Of a DNA stretch of 64,000 nucleotides, positions 46,263 to 56,752 are shown one piece after another (within the stretch, counting starts at the first letter, position 1; the number at the start of each line of letters is the position of its first letter). Source of the stretch: Thiocystis minor (GTDB taxonomy: Bacteria > Pseudomonadota > Gammaproteobacteria > Chromatiales > Chromatiaceae); assembly GCF_016653465.1 (NCBI RefSeq), contig NZ_NHSQ01000051.1, positions 1 to 64,000 of the forward strand. Reading direction: 5' to 3'. The notes beneath the pieces were generated by a model that saw nothing but the letters and a program-made list of their open reading frames with translations, did not search any database and was not told the DNA's origin. A program made the position numbers and the translations under genes.

Positions 46263-48016
46263 GCAAATACCAGAACGTAGGATGGGCAAAGCGCAGCGTG
46301 CCCATCTTTTTCCTCGGCGTGGTTAGGATGGGCATGCTGCGCTTTGCCCATCCTACGCTGGCCATTTTTTGCGGCCTGATCCTGCTTCCCGCCGCTCCGG
46401 TGAGCGCCGATTGGTTCAAGAACAAGGAGCAGGCGGCCTATGAGACCTATCGCGCCGGCGACTATGAAACCGCCGCCAAGTCCTTCGAGGATCCGTACCG
46501 TCAGGGCGTCGCGCTCTATCGGGCCGGGCAGTATCAGGAAGCCACGCAAGCCTTCGGCGAGGCCGCGAGCGGCAGTCAGGCCGAGTCCGCCCGCTACAAT
46601 CAGGGGAACGCCCGCTTTCAGCTTGGCGATTACGCCAGCGCGGCTCAAGCCTATGAAGACGTCCTGAGCGCCAATCCCGCCCATGAGGATGCGGCCCAGA
46701 ATCTGGCGCTGACCCGCGCCCGGCTGGCACGACTGGAGCAGGAACAATTCCGCGATCAGTCCGAACAGAAAAAGGACACGGAAAAGGAAAAGAAACAGGA
46801 AAAGAGCAAAGACAAGCAGGAAGCATCCAGCAAACAGCAGCCATCGGACGAGCAGCAAAAGTCCAGCGAACAACAGTCGGAGCAGCAGGAATCCAGCGAG
46901 CAGCAAGCGTCGGATCAACAGCAACAGTCCAGCGAACAGCAGCAATCCGGTCAACAACAGGAGAGCGAACAACAGGAGTCCGGCGAAGGCGACTCCCAGG
47001 AATCGTCTTCCGAAGGGTCCGAATCCAAGGATCAGGCCGGCGGCAAGGATTCGTCACAGACCGGCAAGGGCGACGATTCAAGCGAGCAGGATGAGCAGAC
47101 GGGCAAGAGCCAATCGGAGAAAGCATCCGAAGGCACGGGTGCCGAGCAGGACAGCGCCCAGGGTACCAAGCAAGGCCAGGACGAGAACGCTGGTCAAGAG
47201 GCAAAAGATCGCCAAGAATCCGGTTCGGGCGGCAAAGCCGGCGAACAAACCGATTCGGGCAAAGGCGATGACGAGCCGTCGTCCGAGGATCAACAGGGGA
47301 CGCGAACATCGCGCGACCGGAAACCATCCGAAGAGAGCGGATCGTCACAGGAGACGCGCGAGCAGGGTGAAGATGGCGAGAAATCACGCCCGGAGACCGA
47401 AAGTGGCAAATCCCGCGAGACGTCTTCCGAGCCGCCCGATCAGTCGACATCCGGCAACGAGGGCGAAGAGTCCGGCGAGCGTGAGTCGAAAGAACAAGAC
47501 ACGGACACCTTGGCCGGCGGCGGGGAACACACACGCGACCAACCGACCGGCGGCGATCGGGACGATGCCGACAAGGGGGCTGGCGACCGTCAGGATCGCG
47601 ACCGCTCGGACGCGGGCACCGGTGGAGACCGACAGGAGAGCGACGCCAGGGATGCCGATCAAAACCGGAAGACCGAACCCCCACCCGAGCAAAGCGGTCG
47701 CGCGAACGGGCGCGGCCGGGCGGAGGTTCCGCCTCCCGACGCGGCGCTGAAGGACCGTCAGGCCGAGGCGGTCGAAGACTTCGACCAGCTCGGTCGTCAG
47801 CCCGGCGTGGACCGGGAGTCCGAGACCAAGGAAGGCCGGATACTTTCGCTGGACGGTCCGACCGCGATGGGCGGGGCGGGCATGGCCGTGATGGAACAGC
47901 GGCTGCAACAGGTCGAAGGCGATCCGACCCTGCTCATCCGCAATCAATTCCGGCTCGAAGAGATGCGCCAGATGCAGGATCTGACCGGCCCCTGGCGGGA
48001 GAATCGACCATGGTGA
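46259..48016 (+). CDS. BatC-like TPR protein with a long Gln/Glu/Ser-rich tail
   Basis: 585 residues from ATG 46259 (overlapping BatB by ATGA). Residues about 7-33 are encoded by a 31-bp inverted repeat of REP/MITE type (GWAKRSVPI ... MGMLRFAHP), which has displaced or replaced the normal signal sequence; a hydrophobic run (LAIFCGLILLPAAPVSA) remains. Two or three TPRs follow (YETYRAGDYETAAKSFEDP, ALYRAGQYQEATQAFGEAA, GNARFQLGDYASAAQAYEDV). The rest, about 165-530, is low-complexity and highly charged, first Gln/Ser/Glu, then Lys/Asp/Gly/Arg. The last 90 residues are ordered again (LDGPTAMGGAGMAVMEQRLQ). Function follows from the operon only. Confidence 0.82.
   Translation: MSKYQNVGWAKRSVPIFFLGVVRMGMLRFAHPTLAIFCGLILLPAAPVSADWFKNKEQAAYETYRAGDYETAAKSFEDPYRQGVALYRAGQYQEATQAFGEAASGSQAESARYNQGNARFQLGDYASAAQAYEDVLSANPAHEDAAQNLALTRARLARLEQEQFRDQSEQKKDTEKEKKQEKSKDKQEASSKQQPSDEQQKSSEQQSEQQESSEQQASDQQQQSSEQQQSGQQQESEQQESGEGDSQESSSEGSESKDQAGGKDSSQTGKGDDSSEQDEQTGKSQSEKASEGTGAEQDSAQGTKQGQDENAGQEAKDRQESGSGGKAGEQTDSGKGDDEPSSEDQQGTRTSRDRKPSEESGSSQETREQGEDGEKSRPETESGKSRETSSEPPDQSTSGNEGEESGERESKEQDTDTLAGGGEHTRDQPTGGDRDDADKGAGDRQDRDRSDAGTGGDRQESDARDADQNRKTEPPPEQSGRANGRGRAEVPPPDAALKDRQAEAVEDFDQLGRQPGVDRESETKEGRILSLDGPTAMGGAGMAVMEQRLQQVEGDPTLLIRNQFRLEEMRQMQDLTGPWRENRPW
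46276..46357. repeat. REP/MITE-like inverted repeat inside the BatC-like gene
   Basis: Arms 46276-46306 and 46327-46357 (31 bp, one mismatch, starting CGTAGGATGGGCAAAGCGCA) around a 20-nt loop. The GTAGG(A/G)TGGGCAAAGCGC motif is a familiar dispersed repeat of gammaproteobacteria. The element is read through in frame. Confidence 0.9.
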
Positions 48017-49665
48017 TCTGGAAAACCGCCCGCTTGGCGACCGCCTTACTCTGGCTCTGCATCGGTGGCGTCGAGGCTCAACCCTATTATGGTCAGCCCC
48101 AAGCGCAATACGGCCAGCCTCCGCCGCAGGCGACCCAATGGGGATTCCGGCCCATTCCCCCCACGAATGCCCAAGGCGTTCCGCCGAGCGACCAGTTCGC
48201 GCCCAATCCGGGCCAGAGGCCCTACTCGATGCCCGGCTACCAACCCTCTTGGCCGCCAGGCTATCCGCAGGGTTTCATGCCAGCCGCGCAAACCGCGCCG
48301 CCGCGACTCGAATGGTCGCTCGACGAGAACCAACCCTATCTGCAACAGCCCGTCATTCTGCGGCTGGACCTGATCAGTCGCGGCAACCTCAGCACGGCAA
48401 ACCTGGAGTTGCCCGCCAGCAACGATGTTCTGATCAAGCAAGTGGGCGAACCCACCACCAGTGCCCGCACCACGGGCGGGCAGCGAGAGATCGTCAACGC
48501 CTTCGTGCTCAGCGTCATCCCCTTGCGCTCGGGAAACCTGGATTTGCCGCCGCTCAAAATCACCGGCACCCAAGCCGGCGGCGGCATGGCACAGCGCTTC
48601 GAGTCCGTCACCGCGCGCCCCATCGCTCTGCGCGTGCGCCCTCCACTGAGTTCGGTGCAACCCTGGCTGCCGTTGAGGTCTTTGACCCTGAAATCCAGCA
48701 TCGACCGCGAAGGGACGCTGGAGCCGGGCCAGCCCGTCACCCTGATGCTGGAAATCGCCGCGATTGGCGCCACCGAGGCCCAGCTACCAAGCCTCGAAGG
48801 ACAATTGACCGGGCCGGATTTTCGCCTCTACCGCGAGCAAACGCTGACGGAGAGCGGCCTGTCGCCGGAGGGGCGCGACTTGTTCGCCAGGCGCACCGAG
48901 TATTACACCCTGGTGCCCCAAACCGGCGGCCGGCTCACCCTGCCCGAGATGAGTATCCCCTGGTGGAATGTCGATCGGGAGGTACGCGAAGTCGCCCGTC
49001 TGCCCATCAAAACGCTGAACGTGCGCGGCGGCGGACCGCTGGGGCTCTCGGCGTCCGCGCTGTCCGGACCGGGACTGGGCGTCTTCTGGCTACCCCTGGC
49101 CGGACTGCTGCTCCTGCTGACCGGCTATTGGGGCGGCGTCTATTATCGCGAACATCGAGGGCAACCCGGGCTCGCGTTGAAGATCGCCCTGGGCCGCCGA
49201 TTGCGCACCGCCCTGTCGAGCGCCTTGAGACAATTTCGACGCGCGCTGACCCGACTGAATCCCCAACCCATCCTAGCCAGGGCGCGTGTGAGCTGGTCGC
49301 GCCGGCTTCCGGCGAGCCGTCATTTCCGTACTTGTCTGCACCGCGCGAATCGGGCCACGAGCCCTGGCGAATGGCGCGAACGCTTCGAGCGGGAGGCGCG
49401 GGCGCGACTCTGTGACCAGGGCGATCTCACGCCATCCGCCTTGACGCAAGGCATCCTCGCGCTACGCCCCGGTGCGGATCGCGAGACCCTCGCGCGCCTG
49501 ATCGCGGAGTTGGACGCCGCGCTCTATGGCCGACGGACGCTCGACTTCCCCCGCTGGAAGCGCGAGTTCATGCATCAGATCGGACGCGGGATTGGATTTC
49601 GGAAACGACCGCGAGAAAGCAGCAAGGTCCGCTGGGTGGGCCTACCGGAGTTGAATCCGAGCTGA
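48010..49665 (+). CDS. BatD-like protein
   Basis: 551 residues. Signal sequence to GGVEA, then a Gln/Pro/Tyr-rich stretch (PYYGQPQAQYGQPPPQ), then BatD domains beginning WSLDENQPYLQQPVILRL and SNDVLIKQVGEPTTSARTTG. A membrane helix is at about 355-375 (LPLAGLLLLLTGYWGGVYY), followed by a cytoplasmic helical tail. It is the last gene of the operon, overlapping the BatC stop by 7 bp. Confidence 0.85.
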   Translation: MVIWKTARLATALLWLCIGGVEAQPYYGQPQAQYGQPPPQATQWGFRPIPPTNAQGVPPSDQFAPNPGQRPYSMPGYQPSWPPGYPQGFMPAAQTAPPRLEWSLDENQPYLQQPVILRLDLISRGNLSTANLELPASNDVLIKQVGEPTTSARTTGGQREIVNAFVLSVIPLRSGNLDLPPLKITGTQAGGGMAQRFESVTARPIALRVRPPLSSVQPWLPLRSLTLKSSIDREGTLEPGQPVTLMLEIAAIGATEAQLPSLEGQLTGPDFRLYREQTLTESGLSPEGRDLFARRTEYYTLVPQTGGRLTLPEMSIPWWNVDREVREVARLPIKTLNVRGGGPLGLSASALSGPGLGVFWLPLAGLLLLLTGYWGGVYYREHRGQPGLALKIALGRRLRTALSSALRQFRRALTRLNPQPILARARVSWSRRLPASRHFRTCLHRANRATSPGEWRERFEREARARLCDQGDLTPSALTQGILALRPGADRETLARLIAELDAALYGRRTLDFPRWKREFMHQIGRGIGFRKRPRESSKVRWVGLPELNPS

Positions 49666-49667
49666 AC

Positions 49668-50762
49668 ATGATGAACGCACCAGCCCGCCCGCTCCGCGCG
49701 CGCATCCATCTCGATGCGCTGATCCATAACTATCGTCATGCCAAGCGTTTGGCGCCAGCCGCGCGCGCGCTCGCCGTGGTCAAGGCCAACGGCTACGGTC
49801 ATGGGGCGGTTGCCGTGGCACGCGCGCTGGCGGACGAGGCCGACGGTTTCGCGGTGGCCTGTGTCGACGAGGCGATGGAGTTGCGCGAATCGGGCATTCG
49901 CCATCCGATCCTGTTACTGGAGGGCGTCTTCGCGCCGCACGAAATCGCGCTGGTCGACCGCGCCGGACTGACCACAGTGATCCATAACCGCGAACAACTG
50001 GATTGGATTCTGGCCGCGCGTCCGGCGCGCCGCCTGGATTGCTGGATCAAGCTGGACTCGGGCATGCACCGGGTCGGACTGGCGCCGGACGATTTCGCGG
50101 CCGCCCATGCCGCGCTGACCGCCGCGCCCCAGATCGGCGAGCTGGTCGCGATGAGCCATTTCGCGCGGGCCGACGAGCCGGAGCATCCCTATACCGAGCG
50201 ACAGATCGCGATCTTCGGTCAGGCGCTTGGCGGGCTCCGGATCCCCCGCAGTCTCGCCAACTCGGCCGCCATCCTGGCCTGGCCCCAATCGCATGGCGAA
50301 TGGACGCGACCCGGCATCATGATCTATGGCGTCTCGCCGCTGCCGGGCGCGCATCCACAAGCAACGGCGCTACGCCCCACGATGACGCTGGAGTCCGCGC
50401 TGATCTCGATCCGGGATCTGGCGCCGGGCGAACCGGTTGGCTATGGCGGGCGTTTCGTCTGCGAGCGGCCGACCCGCGTTGGCGTAGCCGCCGTCGGCTA
50501 TGCGGACGGCTACCCGCGGCATGCGCGCGACGGCACCCCAGTCGCCGTCAATGGACAACGTACCCGGATTATCGGCCGCGTCTCGATGGATATGATCACG
50601 CTCGACCTGACCGGGATAGCGGATGCCCACATCGGCGCTCCGGTGGAACTCTGGGGCGCGACCATCCCGGCCAATGAGGTCGCCCAGGCCAGCGACACCA
50701 TCGCCTATCAGCTCTTTACCGGAATCGGGCGTCGGGTGCCTTTAATTCATGAGGGCGTTTGA
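49668..50762 (+). CDS. alr: alanine racemase
   Basis: 364 residues. PLP-lysine motif ALAVVKANGYGHGAVAVA at about 35, SGMHRVGL, and the C-terminal GRVSMDMITLDLTGI with the catalytic Tyr in VGYADGYPR. Supplies D-alanine for peptidoglycan. It starts only 2 bp after the BatD stop, so it may ride on the Bat transcript. Confidence 0.95.
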   Translation: MMNAPARPLRARIHLDALIHNYRHAKRLAPAARALAVVKANGYGHGAVAVARALADEADGFAVACVDEAMELRESGIRHPILLLEGVFAPHEIALVDRAGLTTVIHNREQLDWILAARPARRLDCWIKLDSGMHRVGLAPDDFAAAHAALTAAPQIGELVAMSHFARADEPEHPYTERQIAIFGQALGGLRIPRSLANSAAILAWPQSHGEWTRPGIMIYGVSPLPGAHPQATALRPTMTLESALISIRDLAPGEPVGYGGRFVCERPTRVGVAAVGYADGYPRHARDGTPVAVNGQRTRIIGRVSMDMITLDLTGIADAHIGAPVELWGATIPANEVAQASDTIAYQLFTGIGRRVPLIHEGV

Positions 50763-50772
50763 CCGCCACGAC

Positions 50773-50794
50773 AAAACCCGCCCTTCAGGGCGGG
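50773..50794 (-). terminator. rho-independent terminator of the outer-membrane protein gene
   Basis: 7-bp stem CCCGCCC / GGGCGGG with a TTCA loop; on the minus strand it ends GGGTTTTGT. It could also work for alr on the plus strand, but no T run follows there. Confidence 0.65.
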
Positions 50795-50819
50795 GATCTT
50801 CAAGCGGGCCGGTTCTGAT

Positions 50820-51782
50820 TCAATGAAAGTGATGAACATACCGCAGGTTCATCCGCGATCCCTCCGGACGATTCTCCGCGCCGGTCTCCCAATAGGCATT
50901 GAGAAACACATGGTCGTGTTGCGAGAAGTGGTAGACGAGTCCAGGGCCAATCCCGAACACCTGCTCCTTGCTATCGGCAACGTCATGACCGTCGAGTTTG
51001 CTGTCGGTGAACTGCTTGAGATAGTAGCCGTTGATTCCAACCCGCAGCCGATTCGGCAGCACCTCGTATTCGCTCGCGAAGTTGAGATGGACGGCCTGTC
51101 CAGCCTGCGCATCGTCGGCGCCCAGCGGTCGGTAGGGATCCTCGTTCTCGGCATTCCACAGATAATGCAGACGCCAGGAGAGCGTCCATTTCGGCATCAG
51201 GAAGGCGGTCGCGGCCCAGTAGGGATTGAACGAAAAAAAGTTGCTGCCCGGATTCAGCGCATGGTCCTCGTCATAAGCGCCGGTCGGCAGGAGCATCTGC
51301 AACTCGACCCGCTGCACGAACCTCGGTCCGTTTGGCCCCATGATGGGATCCCACTGGAGAAAAGGACCGATCAGCAGATCGCCGAGATTGGCGCTGTTGG
51401 CGGAGAGCGCAAAATTGTCTTCGGGCTCCAGATCGAAGGCGGCATAGGGCAGCATCAGGTTCATCCCCCATTTGCCGCCGAACGCCAGCGCCTGATCGGA
51501 CTGGAACGTCAGTTGAGTGATGCCGATGTTGACATCCACCTCGGCCTTTTCCAGACCACGCAGGGTCGGCAGACGCAGATCGTCGCCGTCGGAGTCCTTG
51601 AGTCGGCCGCTCCGGTAGAACTGAACATATTGCTGGACATACCAGCCTGGACCCGCAGGCGGTGCGCCGTCCAGAAAGCTAGTGAAACCAATGTTGACGG
51701 CCGGTAGATCATACGCGGACACCAGCGGCGCCACGACCAGTCCACATGTCACCGCCAACGCCTTCAAGCCGGAATATTGCAT
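50820..51782 (-). CDS. outer-membrane beta-barrel protein, phenol MetA-pathway (PF13557-like) family
   Basis: 320 residues with a signal peptide (YSGLKALAVTCGLVVAPLVSA). Alternating hydrophobic strands and a C-terminal His/aromatic residue (NLRYVHHFH) fit a barrel. FYLW-type strands such as WTLSWRLHYLWNAENEDPY and HVFLNAYWETGAENRPEG are characteristic of the transporter-like family first linked to phenol degradation. A substrate cannot be inferred. It is a single gene with its own terminator. Confidence 0.72.
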   Translation of the reverse strand: MQYSGLKALAVTCGLVVAPLVSAYDLPAVNIGFTSFLDGAPPAGPGWYVQQYVQFYRSGRLKDSDGDDLRLPTLRGLEKAEVDVNIGITQLTFQSDQALAFGGKWGMNLMLPYAAFDLEPEDNFALSANSANLGDLLIGPFLQWDPIMGPNGPRFVQRVELQMLLPTGAYDEDHALNPGSNFFSFNPYWAATAFLMPKWTLSWRLHYLWNAENEDPYRPLGADDAQAGQAVHLNFASEYEVLPNRLRVGINGYYLKQFTDSKLDGHDVADSKEQVFGIGPGLVYHFSQHDHVFLNAYWETGAENRPEGSRMNLRYVHHFH

Positions 51783-52121
51783 CGTCGCGCCCTACTCTTC
51801 TCTGGAGATGAAAACGGGCGGAACATTACCATAAGGTTAATCCGGAAACCCAAGCCGGGAAGACTGTCGCTTGATCAGGGTCAGGGTATCCACCGAACCG
51901 GCATATTTCCTAGCGCCAGTCGCCCGCATCCACTGCCACGTTCTCGCCGGGGATAATCACGCCGGTTGAATTCAAGCCAGTTTCATGCCAGCAATCGCAA
52001 GGTAACAGGGTGGGAGCGAGGAACCTGCCAGCATGATAGAATTGACTGTTTTTGAGATTAAGCATAACGCGATCCATGCTTTAGGATCGCGCAGTTAGAT
52101 CACAGCCGGTTTATCACGCCC
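51783..52121 (+). promoter_or_regulatory. gyrA leader region
   Basis: No gene. TTGACT at 52042-52047 with a weak -10 (CATAAC or ATAACG) about 15-16 bp on could be the gyrA promoter. A hairpin GCGATCC / GGATCGC (52069-52090) follows in the leader. No clear Shine-Dalgarno precedes ATG 52122. Confidence 0.35.
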
Positions 52122-55100
52122 ATGCCAGATTTCGCCAGAGAAGTCATACCCATCAATCTTGAGGACGAGATGCGCAAGTCCTACCTCGATTACGCCATGA
52201 GCGTGATCGTGGGGCGGGCCCTGCCGGATGTCCGCGACGGTCTCAAGCCCGTGCATCGACGGGTTCTGTTCTCCATGAGCGAGCAGGGCAACGTCTGGAA
52301 CCGCGCCTATCGCAAGTCCGCCCGCGTGGTCGGCGATGTCATGGGTAAGTATCACCCGCATGGCGACTCGGCCATCTACGACACCATGGTCCGCATGGCC
52401 CAACGTTTCTCGCTGCGCTATCTCTTGGTCGATGGCCAAGGTAACTTCGGGTGTTTTACCGGCGATACCGCCATCAAACTTGCCGACGGCACCGAAAAAA
52501 CCTTCGCGGAACTGGCAAAGCTGCCACCGGACGAGATTTTCCATGTCTATGCGGTCGACAAGACCGGCAAGATCGTCATCGCCGAGGGTCGTTATTCGCG
52601 CGTGACCCGTCCCGAGACCGCGCTCATGGAGCTGACGCTCGATCATGGTGTCGCCATCCGCTGCACACCCGACCATCGGTTCATGCTGCGTGACGGAACC
52701 TATAAGGCAGCCCAGGTGCTGACGCCCGACGACAGCCTGATGCCGGGGGTTTTCGACACGGCGCCAGTCAAGCAGGGCATGAATGACTACCGCGTCGTCG
52801 CGATGCGCATGCTCGATGACACGGCGGACACCTACGACATCACGGTCGACGAGCACCACAATTTCCTGTTAGCCGCTGGCGTGTTCGTCCATAACTCCGT
52901 CGATGGCGATCCGCCGGCGGCTATGCGTTACACGGAAGTGCGCATGATGCGCCTCGCCGATGCTTTGCTGGACGATCTGGACAAGGAAACCGTCGATTTC
53001 ATTCCAAACTACGACAACACCGAGCACGAACCGACGGTGTTGCCCGCGCGCTTTCCGAATCTGCTGGTCAACGGATCGTCCGGGATCGCGGTCGGCATGG
53101 CGACCAATATCCCGCCGCATAACCTGCGCGAGGTCATCGATGCCTGCCTGGCGATCATCGAGAACCCGCTGATCGCCATCGAGGAACTCATGGAGATCGT
53201 GCCGGGGCCGGATTTCCCGACGGCGGCGCTCATCAATGGGGTACGCGGTATCCGCGAAGCCTATCGCACCGGGCGCGGGCGCTGCGTGATGCGCGCGCGC
53301 ACCATCACCGAGGTGCAGAAGCGCAGCGGACGCGAGGCGATCGTCGTCACCGAGATTCCCTATCAGGTCAACAAGGCACGCCTGCTGGAGCGCATCGCCG
53401 AGTTGGTCAAGGAAAAGAAGATCGACGGTATCGCGCAGGACGGCATGCGCGACGAGTCCGATAAGGACGGCATGCGGATCGTCATCGAGCTGAAACGCGA
53501 CGCACACGCCGAGGTGTTGCTGAACAATCTGTATCAGCACACCCAGATGCAGCAGGTGTTCGGCATCAACATGGTCGCGCTGGTGGACGGCCAGCCGCTG
53601 ACGCTCAATCTCAAGCAGATCCTCGAATATTTCCTGCGCCATCGCCGCGATGTGGTGACGCGCCGTACCCTGTTCGAACTGCGCAAGGCGCGCAATCGGG
53701 CACATGTCCTGGAAGGCTATGCGATCGCGTTGGCGAACATCGACGAGGTGATCGCCACCATCAAGGCGTCGGCGAGTCCGAGCGATGCGCGCGAGCGCCT
53801 GATGACGCGGGCTTGGGCGCCCGGCGCCGTCAGCGGCATGCTGGCGCGCGCGGGGGCCGACCAAACCCGTCCGGAGGATCTCGAACGCGAATTCGGTCTG
53901 ACCGACTCGGGCTATCGGTTGAGCGAGCGTCAGGCCAAGGCGATCCTGGATCTGCAATTGCATCGGCTCACCGGCCTGGAGCAGGAGAAGATCCTCAAGG
54001 AATTCGAGGAGATTCTGGACCAGATCGCCGCGCTGCTGCTGATCCTGTCGGATCCGGATCGTCTGATGGAGGTGATTCGCGAGGAACTCGTCGCCATCCG
54101 CGACCAGTTCGGCGACGCCCGGCGCACCGAGATTCAGGTCGATCATACGGATCTGACCCTGGAGGACTTGATCAATCCCGAGGATGTGGTGGTGACGCTC
54201 TCGCATCAGGGCTATGTCAAGGCCCAACCGATCAGCGATTATCAGGCCCAGCGGCGCGGCGGCAAGGGCAAGAGCGCGACCTCGTTCCGGGAAGAGGATT
54301 TCATCGATCGCATCTTCGTCGCCAACTCGCTCGATACCGTGCTCTGTTTCTCCAGCCGCGGCCGGGTCTATTGGCTCAAGGTCTACGAACTGCCCCATTC
54401 CGGGCGGGGCGCGCGCGGGCGGCCCATGGTCAACCTGCTGCCGCTGGAGCCGGGCGAGCGCATCAATGCGCTGCTGCCGATCCGCGAGTATGAGGAAGGG
54501 TTGTTCGTGTTCATGGCGACCAGCGCCGGGACGGTGAAAAAGACCCCGCTCACGGACTTCTCGCGACCGCTGTCGCGCGGCATCATCGCCATCGATCTGC
54601 GCGAGGACGAGGTGCTGGTCGGGGTTGTCATCACCGACGGCAAGCGGGATCTGATGCTCTTTACGTCCGACGGCAAGGCGGTGCGCTTTTCCGAGGGACA
54701 TGTCCGGGTCATGGGACGCACCGCGCACGGCGTGCGCGGTGTCCGCCTGCAGGACGGTCAGCGCGTCATCTCGCTGCTGGTGCCGGAGCCCGGAACCGTA
54801 CTCAGCGTGACCGAAAACGGTTATGGCAAACGCACCCGGGTCGAGGATTTCCCGACCAAGGGGCGCGGCACTCAGGGCGTGATTGGCATCAGCACCTCCG
54901 AGCGCAACGGCGCCCAGGTCGGCGCGGTGCTGGTGCGCCCCGGCGACGAGATCATGCTGATCACCGAGGGCGGCACCCTGATCCGAACCACCGTCGATCA
55001 GATCCCGGTCGTCGGTCGGAGCGCGCAGGGCGTTAAACTCATCAACCTGGGCGAGGGCGAGCGTCTGGTCTATGTCGAGCGAATCGTGGCCCTGGAGAGC

Positions 55101-55223
55101 GATGGGGAGAACGGCGAGACCGAAGATCCGCTTCAGAATCGCGCACCTGAAGACGATCCCATTGAAAACGGCGAACCGGATCCGGAAGACGACAGCGATT
55201 CGGAAACCGACGCGGAAGATTAG
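52122..55223 (+). CDS. gyrA: DNA gyrase subunit A, interrupted by a mini-intein
   Basis: 1033 residues encoded; 885 after removal of residues 111-258. The gyrase core begins [20 protein letters not shown] and runs to VDGQGNFG, where the intein enters; it resumes [20 protein letters not shown] with the catalytic Tyr at encoded residue 270 (122 in the spliced protein, as in E. coli). The GyrA box QRRGGKG (about 709) in the C-terminal pinwheel marks it as GyrA, not ParC. The tail is very acidic ([12 protein letters not shown]). It introduces negative supercoils with GyrB, and activity depends on splicing. Confidence 0.97.
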   Translation: MPDFAREVIPINLEDEMRKSYLDYAMSVIVGRALPDVRDGLKPVHRRVLFSMSEQGNVWNRAYRKSARVVGDVMGKYHPHGDSAIYDTMVRMAQRFSLRYLLVDGQGNFGCFTGDTAIKLADGTEKTFAELAKLPPDEIFHVYAVDKTGKIVIAEGRYSRVTRPETALMELTLDHGVAIRCTPDHRFMLRDGTYKAAQVLTPDDSLMPGVFDTAPVKQGMNDYRVVAMRMLDDTADTYDITVDEHHNFLLAAGVFVHNSVDGDPPAAMRYTEVRMMRLADALLDDLDKETVDFIPNYDNTEHEPTVLPARFPNLLVNGSSGIAVGMATNIPPHNLREVIDACLAIIENPLIAIEELMEIVPGPDFPTAALINGVRGIREAYRTGRGRCVMRARTITEVQKRSGREAIVVTEIPYQVNKARLLERIAELVKEKKIDGIAQDGMRDESDKDGMRIVIELKRDAHAEVLLNNLYQHTQMQQVFGINMVALVDGQPLTLNLKQILEYFLRHRRDVVTRRTLFELRKARNRAHVLEGYAIALANIDEVIATIKASASPSDARERLMTRAWAPGAVSGMLARAGADQTRPEDLEREFGLTDSGYRLSERQAKAILDLQLHRLTGLEQEKILKEFEEILDQIAALLLILSDPDRLMEVIREELVAIRDQFGDARRTEIQVDHTDLTLEDLINPEDVVVTLSHQGYVKAQPISDYQAQRRGGKGKSATSFREEDFIDRIFVANSLDTVLCFSSRGRVYWLKVYELPHSGRGARGRPMVNLLPLEPGERINALLPIREYEEGLFVFMATSAGTVKKTPLTDFSRPLSRGIIAIDLREDEVLVGVVITDGKRDLMLFTSDGKAVRFSEGHVRVMGRTAHGVRGVRLQDGQRVISLLVPEPGTVLSVTENGYGKRTRVEDFPTKGRGTQGVIGISTSERNGAQVGAVLVRPGDEIMLITEGGTLIRTTVDQIPVVGRSAQGVKLINLGEGERLVYVERIVALESDGENGETEDPLQNRAPEDDPIENGEPDPEDDSDSETDAED
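52452..52895 (+). mobile_element. GyrA mini-intein (148 aa, no homing endonuclease)
   Basis: Block A starts at Cys ([18 protein letters not shown]), block B has T-X-X-H in [11 protein letters not shown], block F is [14 protein letters not shown] and block G GVFVHN, ending His-Asn with Ser as the +1 residue. No LAGLIDADG domain is present; the two splicing halves are joined by a short loop. The insertion is after Gly110, between GNFG and SVDG, which differs from the well-known mycobacterial GyrA site next to the active Tyr. Confidence 0.95.
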
Positions 55224-55229
55224 TGCTTC

Positions 55230-55364
<135 letters not shown>

Positions 55365-55664
55365 CCTGAGACGGCCTTGGGACTTTCGCACAGGTGCATT
55401 AGGCGGTTTGCGCCAAAGGATTTAACTCCTGACTGATCGAGGGGATGTAGGGGCGAATTTATTCGCCGCGTTGGGCGCGTAACATCCGCACCTTGGAACA
55501 GCCTGGCGGGGCGATGATCGTCCCACACGAAAACAATTGATGGCGCGCCCCAGGTCATTTCAGGTAAAAAATTTGACTGATTTTCCGTTCGTCCTGACTC
55601 CTGAGCGGAGCCGAAGGGTCGAAAATAGCAATGAACAACTGCAATCCGCATGAGGAAGGTCAAT
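55365..55664. other. intergenic region before serC
   Basis: No gene. CGTTCGTCCTGACTCCTGAG ... GCCGAAGGGTCGAAAAT (about 55586-55627) looks like a worn copy of a dispersed proteobacterial repeat. Confidence 0.4.
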
Positions 55665-56747
55665 ATGGCTCGCGTCTTTAATTTCAGCGCCGGTCCGGCG
55701 ATGCTGCCTGAGTCGGTGCTCTGCCAGGCCCGGGATGAAATGCTCGACTGGCAGGGCAGCGGCATGTGCGTGGCCGAGATGAGCCACCGCGGCAAGGAAT
55801 ACATGTCCATCGCCGCCCAGGCCGAGTCGGACCTGCGCGATCTGCTGAAGATTCCGGCCAACTATAAGGTGCTGTTCCTGCAGGGCGGCGCCTCCAGCCA
55901 GTTCTCGGCGGTCCCGATGAACCTGCTGCGCGGCGGCGGCGCGGCCGACTATCTGAACACCGGCTCCTGGTCCAAGAAGGCCATCTCGGAGGCGCGGCGT
56001 TACTGCACCGTGAACGTCGCGGCAAACACCGAGGACAGCAAATTCACCCGCGCGCCGTCCCAGGACGAACTGAAGCTGAGCGATAGCGCGGCCTACGTTC
56101 ACTACACTCCGAACGAAACCATCGAGGGCGTCGAGTTCCCCTACGTGCCCGAGACTGCCGGCATTCCGCTGGTGGCCGATATGTCATCGACCCTGCTGTC
56201 GCGCCCGATCGATGTCTCGCGCTTCGGATTGATCTACGCGGGCGCGCAGAAGAACATCGGCCCGGCTGGATTGACCATCGTCATCGTCCGCGAGGATCTG
56301 CTCGGTCAACCGATCACGGGCACGCCGACCATGTTCGACTACAAGATCCACGCCGACAACGATTCGATGTACAACACCCCGGCCACCTATGCCTGGTATC
56401 TGGCCGGATTGGTGTTCAAATGGTTGAAAGATCTGGGCGGTCTCGAGGCGATGGCCGTGATCAACGCGCGCAAGGCTAAGCTGCTCTATGACACCATCGA
56501 TGCGTCCGGTTTCTACGCCAACCCGGTCCAGCCGGATGCGCGTTCCTGGATGAACGTACCCTTCACGCTGGCCAATCCCGAGCTGGACGAAACCTTCCTC
56601 AAGGAGGCCAAGGCGGCAAATCTGACCACGCTCAAGGGGCATCGGTCAGTCGGCGGCATGCGCGCGAGCATCTACAATGCCATGCCCGAGGCGGGCGTCG
56701 AGGCGCTGGTGGCCTTCATGCGGGAGTTCGAGCGCAGACAAGGTTAA
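55665..56747 (+). CDS. serC: phosphoserine aminotransferase
   Basis: 360 residues from ATG 55665 (AGGAAGG 6 nt upstream; ATG 55650 is less likely). [25 protein letters not shown] and the PLP-lysine motif [13 protein letters not shown] are diagnostic. It makes 3-phosphoserine from the product of SerA, and a pyridoxine precursor. serA follows. Confidence 0.96.
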   Translation: MARVFNFSAGPAMLPESVLCQARDEMLDWQGSGMCVAEMSHRGKEYMSIAAQAESDLRDLLKIPANYKVLFLQGGASSQFSAVPMNLLRGGGAADYLNTGSWSKKAISEARRYCTVNVAANTEDSKFTRAPSQDELKLSDSAAYVHYTPNETIEGVEFPYVPETAGIPLVADMSSTLLSRPIDVSRFGLIYAGAQKNIGPAGLTIVIVREDLLGQPITGTPTMFDYKIHADNDSMYNTPATYAWYLAGLVFKWLKDLGGLEAMAVINARKAKLLYDTIDASGFYANPVQPDARSWMNVPFTLANPELDETFLKEAKAANLTTLKGHRSVGGMRASIYNAMPEAGVEALVAFMREFERRQG

Positions 56748-56752
56748 ACGCA

